A stretch of DNA of 64,000 bases from Chrysopilus asiliformis (lineage: Eukaryota; Arthropoda; Insecta; Diptera; Rhagionidae). The stretch covers positions 78,637,942 through 78,701,941 of the forward strand of contig OZ035962.1 of the NCBI GenBank assembly GCA_964034945.1. Reading direction: 5' to 3'. This document shows, in pieces, positions 23,013 through 32,673 of the stretch. The translations under genes and the position numbers were made by a program. The notes beneath the pieces are model-generated. The model searched no databases. It was not told the origin of the DNA and saw only the letters and a list, made by a program, of their open reading frames with translations. How positions within the stretch are numbered: position 1 is the first letter of the stretch; each line of letters starts with the position of its first letter.

Positions 23013-23336
23013 ATGGTGAAGTTCACGAACGGACAACGTTTGGAAATTATTAAAACTTACTACCGAAATTCTGAGTCGGTGGTCGCAATCGTGTAATCTC
23101 GAGAAATGGTCCGGTCGAATGGCCACCTCGCTCATGCGATTTACCGCCGTTGGATTTCTTTTTATGGGGTTATGTTAAGTTGTTGGTTTTTGCCAACAAG
23201 CCAACAACGTTAGAGGAGCTCAGGAACAATATCGGCCGATATGTGTGGAAAAGTGGTGGAAAATTGGCTCCAAAGAATCAATCAGTGCGAACGTGCTCGC
23301 GGTGGCCATATGAACGACATCGAATTTCATACTTAA
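23013..23336 (+). pseudogene. Mariner-type transposase pseudogene, internally deleted and frameshifted
   Basis: Remnant of a Tc1/mariner-superfamily DDE transposase. It starts at ATG 23013 with the helix-turn-helix opening (FTNGQRLEIIKTYYRNSES) and hits a stop after 27 codons. It then jumps, in another frame, directly to the catalytic-domain end: VEWPPRS, then DLPPLDFFLWG and KPTTLEELRNNI, the region around the last catalytic acidic residue. A further frameshift near 23245 moves to CERARGGHMNDIEFHT and the stop at 23334-23336. About 200 central residues expected in the family are absent. This is a dead deletion derivative; flanking TIRs were not recognised. Confidence 0.85.
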
Positions 23337-23411
23337 ATGTAACATGTCCTGTCCACTACATCTGGAATAAATTTCAGCCCGATATCTCAATTATTCTGTG
23401 TTTTATTTAAA

Positions 23412-25149
23412 TACAAAATTGTTATGTCCTTGTTGAAAGACCCTTTACTTCAGATAAAATTGTAAGCAATCGATTAAAAAAATCCACCAAAATTTTTTTC
23501 CAATCTAGTCATCTGTATCTTATTGCAATAAGCAAGATGAAATTTCACGTTTTTTTCACGCCATTTTATTGTAATACGAATATTGTTAAAAAAAATTTTT
23601 TTTACTTCAAATAAACATAAGATCCCAACAAAAAAGCATTGAACTTGATAATAAAAAGACTACTGGGCCAATACTCATAACAAATAACAAGTGTTTCACT
23701 TTTCATAGATCTGACTTACCACTGAAAATATTCAAGTGGAAAAGCCTTTGTCACGTAATAAGTGAACTTGAGGGATTTATGGATAGATAGACAGTAACTG
23801 GTGCATGGCATCGTGGTATCATGGTATCGAAGATATCGTGCCAAAGCCAAAAGCTATACCTACCACAAAACTCTATCAATGCTTCAATGAAAATCCATGT
23901 TGTTGAAATTCTTAAAAGTAAATGTCGAAATCAGACTTTCTGCATGCTTCAGTAAACAATTGCAATCATTATATGTAACTATGCTATGCTATTATGAAGT
24001 TTGAAGGTTCTGGTTAAGCTTCACAAGCACAAACTAAATTTTCCAATCATTAGCAGTAAATCCAAGACAGAAAAATACCACAGAGTAGCTTTTTAAGGGT
24101 CAATGTTCATTTGCGTTTATTTTTAATTTTAGGGAGCCTTGACTGATATTATTTTACCATAATCGTGTAAAATCAAAGATTCGAGAGACCATTTGGCAAT
24201 CGACAAAGCCATCAAATGTCTAAGTGACTAAATAAAATTTAAAAGAAAAATAATCTTAAATATATTTCCATCACACAGCTATATAAATAAGAATTCCGTT
24301 GACTTTCTTAATCGTGTTTGGATACGATTTCAAAATTTGATACAGTTTGACTTATATGATCTCTAAATAATTTATTTTCAGCCATAAAATCGAAGGAATT
24401 CTCAAAACTCTGACTCCGCATAGTCGTCCCTGTATAGGTTGGGAAGATTTAGAGAATTATCGTGTAAAAAATTGTGAAAAAGCAACAGAATTGTGCCCTT
24501 TTACGAGTTCATATAATATCGACGACATGGCTGGCAAATCGGGCATTTAAAAATTGAGTCAGACCAAAAAAGGAACGAAACGGATCCTCTTTGGTTTGCG
24601 TTTATAACCATTTTGTTCTCAAACAAAACACAATCAGATCTTCCATTGACAATGTCAGTTTTCGGGTGATAAATAACTTTTAAGATATGGTTTTGAAGGA
24701 AAACAAAATTCAATTTTTTTCCTATTGATTTTTTTTTATTATAGGAACATTTTTTTGTTTTCTTCCCTTGTGGCGTATATGCACATTTGTATACATACTC
24801 GTATACACATCAAAATATCCAAAAGAAATCGTCACACCACCTGCGTTATGGATATTGATCAGTTGTTAGTTTTGATACTAGGACAATCTTGATAAACGGT
24901 TGCTGTTTGAAATTATTCCTTTGACAAATTTATGTCACGCAAAGATATTTGCCTGTGGTAAAGAAAATTCTAACATACGGGTATTTGACTTTATACTTCT
25001 CTTCTAATTATGTGACTTTTGACAGTAAGACAGCATCACTGATTTTTGATTGTTAACCTTCGATTGCGAGTAATCAAAAATCTTACGAAAATGCGGGTAA
25101 ACATTCTTATGCTCTGTATGAGAATCTTAGAGAAGTATATTAGATTAAT
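23412..25149. other. AT-rich non-coding stretch
   Basis: No supported gene. The small minus frame at 24501-24713 has no domain. No clear TIR or tandem repeat was seen, apart from (ATC/GTATC) wording near 23805-23835. Confidence 0.5.
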
Positions 25150-25740
25150 AACCCGTCTTTAACGCATCGAACCAATCATCGGACACAAAAATGAACTACA
25201 CTAGGGTGTTAGGGGTGACAAAAGACTTTGAATGTCCGCCCGCTTCTCTGTTTGTCTCTCCGTCTCTCTGTCCGTCTATCCGTCCCTTCTTCCGTCCGTC
25301 CGTCCGTCTGTCTGTCCGCGAACACCGCAACGATTGAGCTAGAGACTTGAAATTTTGTATAGTTGCGTTCCTCGTAAATGGCTAGACTAATTTCTTGAAC
25401 AGGCAAAATTCCTTCCCCCTTCTCCCTCCCCTACAAACGAAACATTTTTTTTTGCGTTTTTCTCGAAAACGGTGAGTCGTATTGAAAAATTTATTAACTT
25501 AAAATTTGTTTTGAATATGATTTTACATAACTTAATCGTACATATAAATCCAGTGGGACCACGCTTTCCCTTCTCCCCCATACAAATCGAATACTTTTGT
25601 TCTATTTTCTCGAAAACGGTGCATAGTATCGAAAAAATGTTAAAGGTAAAATGAAAATTGGGGATGTTAGTGTTCCCCTCCCCTTTCCTCGTCACTCTAA
25701 CCGTTTTCGCATTTTTTTTTTTGTTTCGTAAAAAAGCGTT
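25150..25740 (+). mobile_element. Dispersed repeat family C, copy 2, with CCGT microsatellite
   Basis: Opposite orientation to the copy at 16380. It begins with the conserved tail (ACGCATCGAACCAATCATCG, CACTAGGGTGTTAGGG), then a CCGTCCGTCTGTCTGTCC microsatellite (about 25250-25320), GAGACTTGAAATTTTGTATA, and two units with TCTCGAAAACGGTGAGTCGT and TACATAACTTAATC. No coding capacity. The frames across it are repeat artefacts. Confidence 0.7.
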
Positions 25741-25892
25741 CAACTTTTCGCAAAATTTATAAAAATGAGGCTTTTTTTCATTTAAAAACTATTAAAGAAA
25801 AAAAAAATGAGCTAATTTTTTTGATATTTTCTTTATTGAAAAAATCTCAGAGTTTATTTTAAGCCATCTGTTCATACCTCAGCGAATTCTAC

Positions 25893-25896
25893 AGTG
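25893..25896. repeat. Target-site duplication, left copy (AGTG)
   Basis: AGTG immediately before the TGTTACG start of the left LTR. The same four bases follow the right LTR at 37494-37497. Four-base duplications are usual for Ty3/gypsy integrases of the Gypsy type. Confidence 0.9.
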
Positions 25897-28526
25897 TGTT
25901 ACGACCAAGGAAGGTATCGCCAGAACCAGAACAGGTAGACACGCTAGATGGTATTTGGGCTCAGCTCGCCGGAAAGGGGTGGTTCTTTGTCTGGTCTGAA
26001 CGACATTGGCCTTAACAAAAAAAAATCGTGTCTACTACATCATCTCAAATCCACAATATCAAATCAAAAATCTAAGGGATGGGGGAAAGGGAATAAAATA
26101 TCGATGATCATCGCATTATCTCTTTAAGCTATACACAGTATAGCATAATTGTAGAACGCGCATGATATCTTTCGATATCCTTGCGACTCATTTTTATCAA
26201 CTCACGTTTCACCACCTAAAAATTAAAACACTTAATGCAACATAATGAAAAATCGCAACCCAAAAAATTATCAATTTATAAATTTATAATAAAAATAATG
26301 AAATTTATACAAGAAAAATCTACAAACTTTAGCTTAAATAAGCGCTACTAATAAAACCAAAAAAAAAATAATACAAAAGCAAATAATAAATAATAAGCAA
26401 ATAATAATTAATTAGCAAATAAAAAAAAATAGTAAGCAAATCTAATGAATAGTTTTCATGCAGCAAATAATCAAAAAAAAACTACTTAATAAAAAAATCT
26501 CTACTCGTGCACAAATTAAATTATCGAAATAATATTTGAAAATATGGATATGAGACAAAACAACAAAAAAATATAAATATACAAAATATATAAATAAGAT
26601 AAATATAATAAATAAATTTTCACCACCCGAAATGCGATGTAAATAAACGAAATTTTAAGATTACTAGTGTGGGCCCACCTATAACGTTCGTACGTTTGCA
26701 ATTCTCTTCGTACGTTCACAATTCTTCAACACGATAGTGGTGGAAACTGTACAAGACAGATTTCAAACGAAATTTTAAAAACTAGCAATGATTCTAAGGT
26801 TTTTCCCTAACAGAAACAAAAATTTGAACTATGAGCTTTCTATATTTGTAAATCGATGATTGTTATTTATGATAGTTTGATCCTTCACGACTTCATCTGC
26901 TGGCTGAGGTTTTTCCCCAACTGGGGTTTCCGGACGAACAGTGAAAAATGAAAAGACTTACTTTGATCACGGTTCATATATTTCCACCTTCAAGGGGTTT
27001 GAAAACGACGGTGTTAACTGGAGCAACCAAAATTAGAATCCACACGCCTGTATGGAAGCTGACTTAGCTGGGTTCTCCTGTTTTTTTTTCTTGAGAATCA
27101 CTAGCAGCACCACAAAAAAAAATCCTTCGATGCAAAGAAGAAATGTTGAGCAATTTCGGAGGGGAAAATCTAATCCGATGATTTGCTCCTTTTTCCAGAG
27201 TGTAATGATGTTCTTTTTTATTTTATTTTATTTTATAGAAAAATTCTAGGGGCTCCTCCCCTCTCACGGTCACTGCTAGAAAAACGCATATGGTAGGGAA
27301 AATCACATAATGAAAAAACAAAAAAAATATACCCAAAATTACGTGGAAATCGTATTTATAAAATCCTTTTCCTGAAGATTTTCTTCGTTAAACAACGATC
27401 AGGTTTAACAAGTTGGAGATGAAAGTAGATGTTCAAAAGTGAACCATGAGGATCTGTGCCAGAGAGAATACTATTATTCACAAAATCAATTCCAGGTCAC
27501 TTCAAAAATCACTCACTTGCAATTTTCCAGAAATCTATTCGCACGTATTAGATTTCGAATATAAAATTTCCACTTTCTCCAAACTTGAACCAAAAATTTA
27601 AAAATTGGGGAGGAGAAAAATCCCCTGTCGTGTGACCACGAGCAATCTTCACCGGAAAAGGATTTTTGTCCCTCTCCTCTGGAGAAAAATGTGATTTCTT
27701 ATAGAAAGTAGGGGATAATGTGGCACACAAATATATTTGCTTCGCTAAATTTGATCAAAAATGAATTTGAGCTGATAGACCATAAGAAACAAAACAGGTA
27801 AGTAAATCCTTATAAAATCGACTGTATGACGTATTCACTTCGATCTAATTTGCATTTCAGTTGAAATAAGGGGAATTTGATCAAAGCGAAAACAATTCAT
27901 CCCAGCAAGTTTGACGATGATCGATCCAAACAAAATCGAAACAAAAATCGAAAATGATATCGAAGCGATAACAAAATATTTTGGTAAGCGTAAAAATTTA
28001 TATTTTATCTTCATGTTCTTTTAATTCTTTAAATTTTGTTACTTTAAAATTCAATGAACTAAATTTGAAAATACGGTAATCATTTTTAAAGTACTCTAGT
28101 TGTAGTTAAATTTTGATACAAATTGGCATTTTGCGGCGAGATCAATTTGTTTACATTATTGTGTCAAAAGTGCATTCGAATAAACGTCAAATTTAATTTA
28201 CTTAGTGATATTGTTTATTTGTTTATTTTTTTTTTTTTTTTGTGATTGCAAGTGAAGATGTTTTATTTATTACTTTGGTTCTTTTTTTCTCTTTTAGGCA
28301 AATCTTGCGGAAAATCATCGAAAGTGATGTTCTCACAGCGCAATGAAATCTGGACATCCCGGACAGAGGTGGAAGAAAATTGTTGATTGTTTGGATGCAA
28401 AGGTGCTACAATACTTAAACGGACAAACAACAAAATCGGCCAGCTTTCTTTGCAGGGAAATAATTTTCATAGATATCCAGAAATTCTTTTTTTTCATTCT
28501 CCTTTCTTTTACAGGCAGCTGTAACA
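25897..28526 (-). repeat. 3' LTR of the gypsy element (2,630 bp)
   Basis: The left LTR begins TGTTACGACC and ends GCAGCTGTAACA, so its ends carry the inverted TGTTAC/GTAACA. It has the same length as the right LTR at a constant offset of 8,967, and I noticed no differences in the stretches compared. At 2.6 kb it is unusually long for insect Ty3/gypsy. The interior has an AT-rich run of AGCAAATAATAA-like units (about 26370-26450) and a TTTTA run (about 27215-27236). As the element is on the minus strand, this is the downstream LTR. No canonical polypurine tract is visible just outside it. Confidence 0.96.
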
Positions 28527-28741
28527 ACATCGAAGATTTCGACAGTTCTCTGAAGTAGGCGAAAGATTCGAAAAAAAAGCTGACAAAAGAAAGGGTAACA
28601 GGTTGAATTTAAATCATAAAAAAAAATCTGAATGTGGTGCCGAACCCACGTATGTATAAAGCCGGGCTATTGTGAGAAAATTAATTTTGTAAAAAATATG
28701 AAGAATAATAATATTGAAGTGATTGCATAACCAAAATGTTT

Positions 28742-31700
28742 CTATGTTCGCAAATCTTTTACATGGTAAACACCAACTATTTTCCCTTTCAGATCAGTAA
28801 TTTCGTACATGTTGTTGCCCACAGGTTGAGAGATCCTGCACTTGACGAATTTATTGCAGAGTTTAGAATTGATGTGCTTCGATTTGTCGCTAAGGACAAA
28901 GTTACGTCTAAACACTTCTTGGCCAGGATAATATTTAACTTTGCGTGATCGCAAATTATATGTTTTAGCTGATCTTTCATGGGCTGCAATTAGGTTTTCT
29001 TGGATTTTTTTTCTAATCAACTCTACTCGATCGTGTTTGGATAGGCAAGAGAATTCTGTGTCATCGAGAGCTTGAAGTTTCCTTGCTAATTTGTATGTAC
29101 TACCATGTTGTACCATATTACTGCCAAAAAGCGCAAAGTACGGAGTCATTCCAATGGATGCGTGCTTGGATGTTCGTAGCGCACATTCAATCTCGCCAAG
29201 ATGTTCATCCCAACATTTTTGGTTGTCTTTGAGGTATGCTCTAATAGCTGCTAAGACCGATTGGTTCACTCTTTCCGAGGCATTTGCCTGGGGAGAATAA
29301 AAGGCGGTTTTCAAATGTTTAATACCAAACTTTTCCAAAAATGCTTGAAATTCGTGTGCGAGAAATTGACGACCGTTGTCCGAGTGGATAACTTCAGGTA
29401 CTCCAAATTTATAAAATATTTCTGTCTCTAAAAATTTTGTTACTGTTTTAGTGGTTGCTTGACGGATGGGTTTCAAAAATACGTATTTAGTAAGATGGTC
29501 CAATGCTATGAAGATAAATGAATTTCCGGTTTTGGAACGAGGATAAGGTCCCAAAAAGTCTACAAACAACTTTTGAAACGGACGATCGGTTATTGTGGCA
29601 ACACCTATATCGGGACGAAGCACGATATTTGTCGACTTCGTTTCCTTACAAAGGACACAATCGCCAATGAGCTTGCGGACTTGCGTCACCATGTTCGGCC
29701 AGTAATAATATTCACGAATTCGTGCGAGAGTTTTGCCTACACCGCCATGGGCCGCTTGAGGTGGTTCATGGGCCCGAAGGATCAAGGCGTGCGTCATGCC
29801 AGACGGAACCCAAATCTTCCAGGAATGTTCTTCGGAAGCTATATCACCATCATAGGGCAATGTTCGCTTGTACAAATAGCCATCTAGAACCTTTAAGTCA
29901 GGGAACCGATCTTGATTCTCTGTTACTGTTTTTATGAGATCCAGGTATTCTTCTGACTTGAAATCCTCTGACTCAAGATCAATAGTTACGAGATCTTGAT
30001 CTAGGCTAATACAATCGAGCATTGCTCTCGACAACGTATCCGGTACTATATTTTGTGCACCTTTCCGATGTTCAATTTGAAAATCATAACCCTGCAGCTT
30101 TAAGCTCCATCTAGCAAGACGCCCGCTCAAATCCTTAAGACCCATCAACCATTTCAAGCTTGCATGGTCTGTAATGACTGTAAATTTCATACCCTCGACA
30201 TAGGGTCGAAATTTGTGAATGGCTGTTATTGCTGCCAAGCATTCTCGCTCCGTAACGCTGTAGTTGGTTTGGGGTTTGTTTAACTTTTTAGATATAAACG
30301 CGATCACTCTCTCATTTTTCTCATCATCCAACTGAAACAAAACGGCACCAATTCCGAGGGACGATGCGTCACATTGGATATAGAACTCCCTTGAGAAATC
30401 TGGGTGAGTTAGAATTGGTGACGAGGTTAACGCCGTTTTTAAAGTTTCGAAAGCTTCTTGCGCTTCAACCGTGAAAACGAATTTCTTGGGGTGTTTAAGC
30501 GTATCAGTTAACGGTGAAGCAATTGTCGCAAAATCTTTTATGAACTTCCGATACCACCCTGCCATTCCTAAAAAGCGACGGACTTGGCGCACGGTTTTCG
30601 GTATCGGAAAGTTCTGAATTGCCGCGATTTTTTCGGGATCGGTCTTTAATTGCCCTCCGCCAACGATATACCCCAGATAGCGAAGCTCTTTAAAGCAAAA
30701 ATGCGATTTAGGTAAATTGATAGTGAGATTCGCTTTACGAAGACACGCAGCAACCTCATCAAGCAACTGAATATGGGTGTCGAAATCGGGACTCACTACG
30801 AGCAGATCATCCAGATATACAAATACTCGATCTCGGAGTCTGGACGGGATCACCTTATCAATCAGTCGGCACATCCTTTGAGAAGCATTACACAACCCGA
30901 AAGCCATGACAACGAACTGGTAAAGCGGGCGTCCGGGTACGGTGAAAGCTGTTTTTGCTCTACTCTCTCTCTCCAGCGGTATTTGCCAGAAAGCGTCCTT
31001 CAGGTCGATGGAAGAAATGTAAATCGTGTCCTGAAGTCGGCTCATCAGGCCCTCTATGTGAGGAAGCGGATAGGCGTCCTTTACCGTCACAGCGTTGACC
31101 TTACGGGAGTCGAGGCATAGCCTGTTCTTGCCGGGTTTCCGCACAAGAACTACCGGACTACTCCATGGGCTATTGCTTTCCTCGATAACTCCTAATTGGA
31201 TCATCCTATCCACCTCCTCATACAGAAGAGCCTGTACCGCTGGAGAGATAGGATAATGTTTTTGCTTTACCGGAACCGCGTCTCCGGTATCTATCAGATG
31301 TTGCTCCATATTGGTTCGACCTAACCCGAGTTTAGTTGAACACGGAAATTTACTTTTCACCAATTCTAACTGCTCCAATTGTGAGTCAGTTAAAGAGTGC
31401 ATATTAGGATTAGTTTCGCGAATAATATCAGGCGTCAAGCCGCTTATTAAGTGAGGTGCTATGTTAAACATGCGCCAAAAATCTATGCCCAAATATAATA
31501 CTTGCTCTAAGGTGGGAACTAAATAGATCGTCATAATTTCGGTTTTTAATTTATAGCATACCGGAACTCGCACTGTACCTATAATTTCATGCCCTCTACC
31601 GTCGGCTGTTCTGATTTTCGAAGGGAATTTCTTGATTTCTAAATTCAGATTTTGAGCCCACTCTACACATCCGTGCCCTAAACATGATATCGTTGCCCCA

Positions 31701-32185
31701 CTATCAAGCAAACCCATCATTTCGAGATTGCAAATTCGGATTTTAGCATACGGTCTTAAATCCGAACACGTATCAATGACTGCGCTAGCTATATCAACAC
31801 GGGCTTGCTTGCGGACAGAATATCTTATTCGAGCATTCAGGGCTTTTTTCGATAAAGGACTTGAGTAATTTTTCATCGACGTTTGAAAGTCCATGTCATT
31901 GAATATTTTATTCCTAACTTCTTGGTATTCTTTTAATCGCACATGGTACGGCTTGAGTGGCATTAATTTAGGTCTTTTCATATTAGAATTAGCATGGTTA
32001 TTAGACAAAATTTGAAACTGGTTTGAAAATTGGGTTGAATTATAATCTGTAGAAATTTTAGTATTAGAAACAGTAGAATGATTAAAATTTTTAGAGACCA
32101 TCAGATCATCCGGTCGACTTAGGTTGCCGGGTCCGTTGATGAATGTGTCTCGCCCGGACGAGTCACATTCGTCTTCGCGTTTCCC
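28742..32185 (-). CDS. pol: Gypsy pol polyprotein (PR-RT-RH-IN), made by -1 frameshift
   Basis: The frame is open from the slip site at 32185 to the stop at 28742-28744; the first ATG is at 32101. Residues counted from that ATG: aspartic protease DSG at 133-135; reverse transcriptase with catalytic Asp in SSIDLKDAF (366) and YLDD (429-432); RNase H acidic residues D578 (QCDAS), E618 (TERE), D645 (TDH) and D688 (VPDTLSR); integrase zinc domain H778, H785, C815, C818; integrase catalytic D848, D908 (HSDNG) and E943 (ASERVNQ). All key residues are present and there are no internal stops, so pol looks intact. It replicates and integrates the element: protease matures the polyprotein, RT/RNase H copy the RNA, integrase inserts the cDNA. 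Its frame is -1 relative to the 3' part of gag, overlapping it by 67 bases. Confidence 0.96.
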   Translation of the reverse strand, partial: GKREDECDSSGRDTFINGPGNLSRPDDLMVSKNFNHSTVSNTKISTDYNSTQFSNQFQILSNNHANSNMKRPKLMPLKPYHVRLKEYQEVRNKIFNDMDFQTSMKNYSSPLSKKALNARIRYSVRKQARVDIASAVIDTCSDLRPYAKIRICNLEMMGLLDSGATISCLGHGCVEWAQNLNLEIKKFPSKIRTADGRGHEIIGTVRVPVCYKLKTEIMTIYLVPTLEQVLYLGIDFWRMFNIAPHLISGLTPDIIRETNPNMHSLTDSQLEQLELVKSKFPCSTKLGLGRTNMEQHLIDTGDAVPVKQKHYPISPAVQALLYEEVDRMIQLGVIEESNSPWSSPVVLVRKPGKNRLCLDSRKVNAVTVKDAYPLPHIEGLMSRLQDTIYISSIDLKDAFWQIPLERESRAKTAFTVPGRPLYQFVVMAFGLCNASQRMCRLIDKVIPSRLRDRVFVYLDDLLVVSPDFDTHIQLLDEVAACLRKANLTINLPKSHFCFKELRYLGYIVGGGQLKTDPEKIAAIQNFPIPKTVRQVRRFLGMAGWYRKFIKDFATIASPLTDTLKHPKKFVFTVEAQEAFETLKTALTSSPILTHPDFSREFYIQCDASSLGIGAVLFQLDDEKNERVIAFISKKLNKPQTNYSVTERECLAAITAIHKFRPYVEGMKFTVITDHASLKWLMGLKDLSGRLARWSLKLQGYDFQIEHRKGAQNIVPDTLSRAMLDCISLDQDLVTIDLESEDFKSEEYLDLIKTVTENQDRFPDLKVLDGYLYKRTLPYDGDIASEEHSWKIWVPSGMTHALILRAHEPPQAAHGGVGKTLARIREYYYWPNMVTQVRKLIGDCVLCKETKSTNIVLRPDIGVATITDRPFQKLFVDFLGPYPRSKTGNSFIFIALDHLTKYVFLKPIRQATTKTVTKFLETEIFYKFGVPEVIHSDNGRQFLAHEFQAFLEKFGIKHLKTAFYSPQANASERVNQSVLAAIRAYLKDNQKCWDEHLGEIECALRTSKHASIGMTPYFALFGSNMVQHGSTYKLARKLQALDDTEFSCLSKHDRVELIRKKIQENLIAAHERSAKTYNLRSRKVKYYPGQEVFRRNFVLSDKSKHINSKLCNKFVKCRISQPVGNNMYEITDLKGKIVGVYHVKDLRT

Positions 32186-32673
32186 TTAGAACAACGTTTA
32201 CAATCCCTTGTAACTACTCCGTCTGCTCCACATTTATAGCAGAAAGTTCTTCGTGGAACTGACGTACAATCGTAAAACATATGCCCTACGCCTCTACAAT
32301 TCCAGCATTGATTGTTATTTGTGGATCGAGGTGGATTATGTGCCAAAGCCTCGATGACTTCGTCTTCTTCAATGGTTTCGACGTCAAGGGTCACTTCATT
32401 AACACGCTTTGGTAACGTAACTGGCATTCGTGAAGCTGCTGCATCTAGATGACTAAACGCATGTTCAGTTTTTCGACAGGCATCGCGAAGTTCTTCTAGT
32501 GAACGGATCTGCATGGGGTAAACATAGCGACTTAACCACGGTTTGAGATTGCGTTTCATGGAATCTACTAGATCGATATCTCCTATTGGAACTTGCATTT
32601 GATTTCGCAGGTTAATCATCGATGTGTAATACACATCGAAGGACTCAGTTGGTAATTGTTTTTTATCTACGAT
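32119..32673 (-). CDS. gag: Gypsy gag, 3' part (capsid C-terminus and nucleocapsid)
   Basis: The frame is open from 32673 and has no ATG-led start of its own, so it is the continuation of the upstream gag after a frame break. It begins with the conserved capsid stretch around KKQLPTESFDVYY, typical of retrotransposon gag. It ends with two zinc knuckles: a perfect CCHC (CWNCRGVGHMFYDC) and a second one with Val in place of His (CYKCGADGVVTRDC) followed by KRC. The stop is at 32119-32121. It binds and packages the RNA. It contains the slippery heptamer (32179-32185) from which pol is made. Confidence 0.88.
   Translation of the reverse strand: MVDKKQLPTESFDVYYTSMINLRNQMQVPIGDIDLVDSMKRNLKPWLSRYVYPMQIRSLEELRDACRKTEHAFSHLDAAASRMPVTLPKRVNEVTLDVETIEEDEVIEALAHNPPRSTNNNQCWNCRGVGHMFYDCTSVPRRTFCYKCGADGVVTRDCKRCSKGNAKTNVTRPGETHSSTDPAT
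32127..32170 (-). promoter_or_regulatory. Predicted frameshift-stimulating stem and pseudoknot
   Basis: On the minus strand GAATGTG-A-CTCG (32170-32159) pairs with CGAG-A-CACATTC (32152-32141). This gives 11 base pairs with a single A-A mismatch and a six-base loop TCCGGG (32158-32153). Loop bases CCGGG can pair with CCCGG at 32131-32127, making an H-type pseudoknot. The stem starts 8 bases past the slippery heptamer, the usual spacing. This is seen in the sequence; function is inferred. Confidence 0.82.
32179..32185 (-). promoter_or_regulatory. Slippery heptamer GGGAAAC for -1 gag-pol frameshift
   Basis: The minus strand reads G GGA AAC in the gag frame, a perfect X XXY YYZ heptamer of a kind used by retroviral gag-pro junctions. 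In the pol frame the codon just 5' of it is TAA (32186-32188), so pol opens exactly at the slip site. Together with the downstream stem this decides how pol is expressed. Confidence 0.88.

Noticed and set aside
28343..28558. Small frames within the LTRs as accessory genes
   Set aside because: They appear in both LTRs because the LTRs are duplicates, with no domain or start context support.
29573..31120. Plus-strand frames opposite pol
   Set aside because: Shadows of the conserved pol frame on the minus strand.
32658..32664. A AAA AAC as a second working frameshift site in gag
   Set aside because: A stop codon (TAG 32667-32669) precedes it in the same frame, so ribosomes would not reach it without readthrough.
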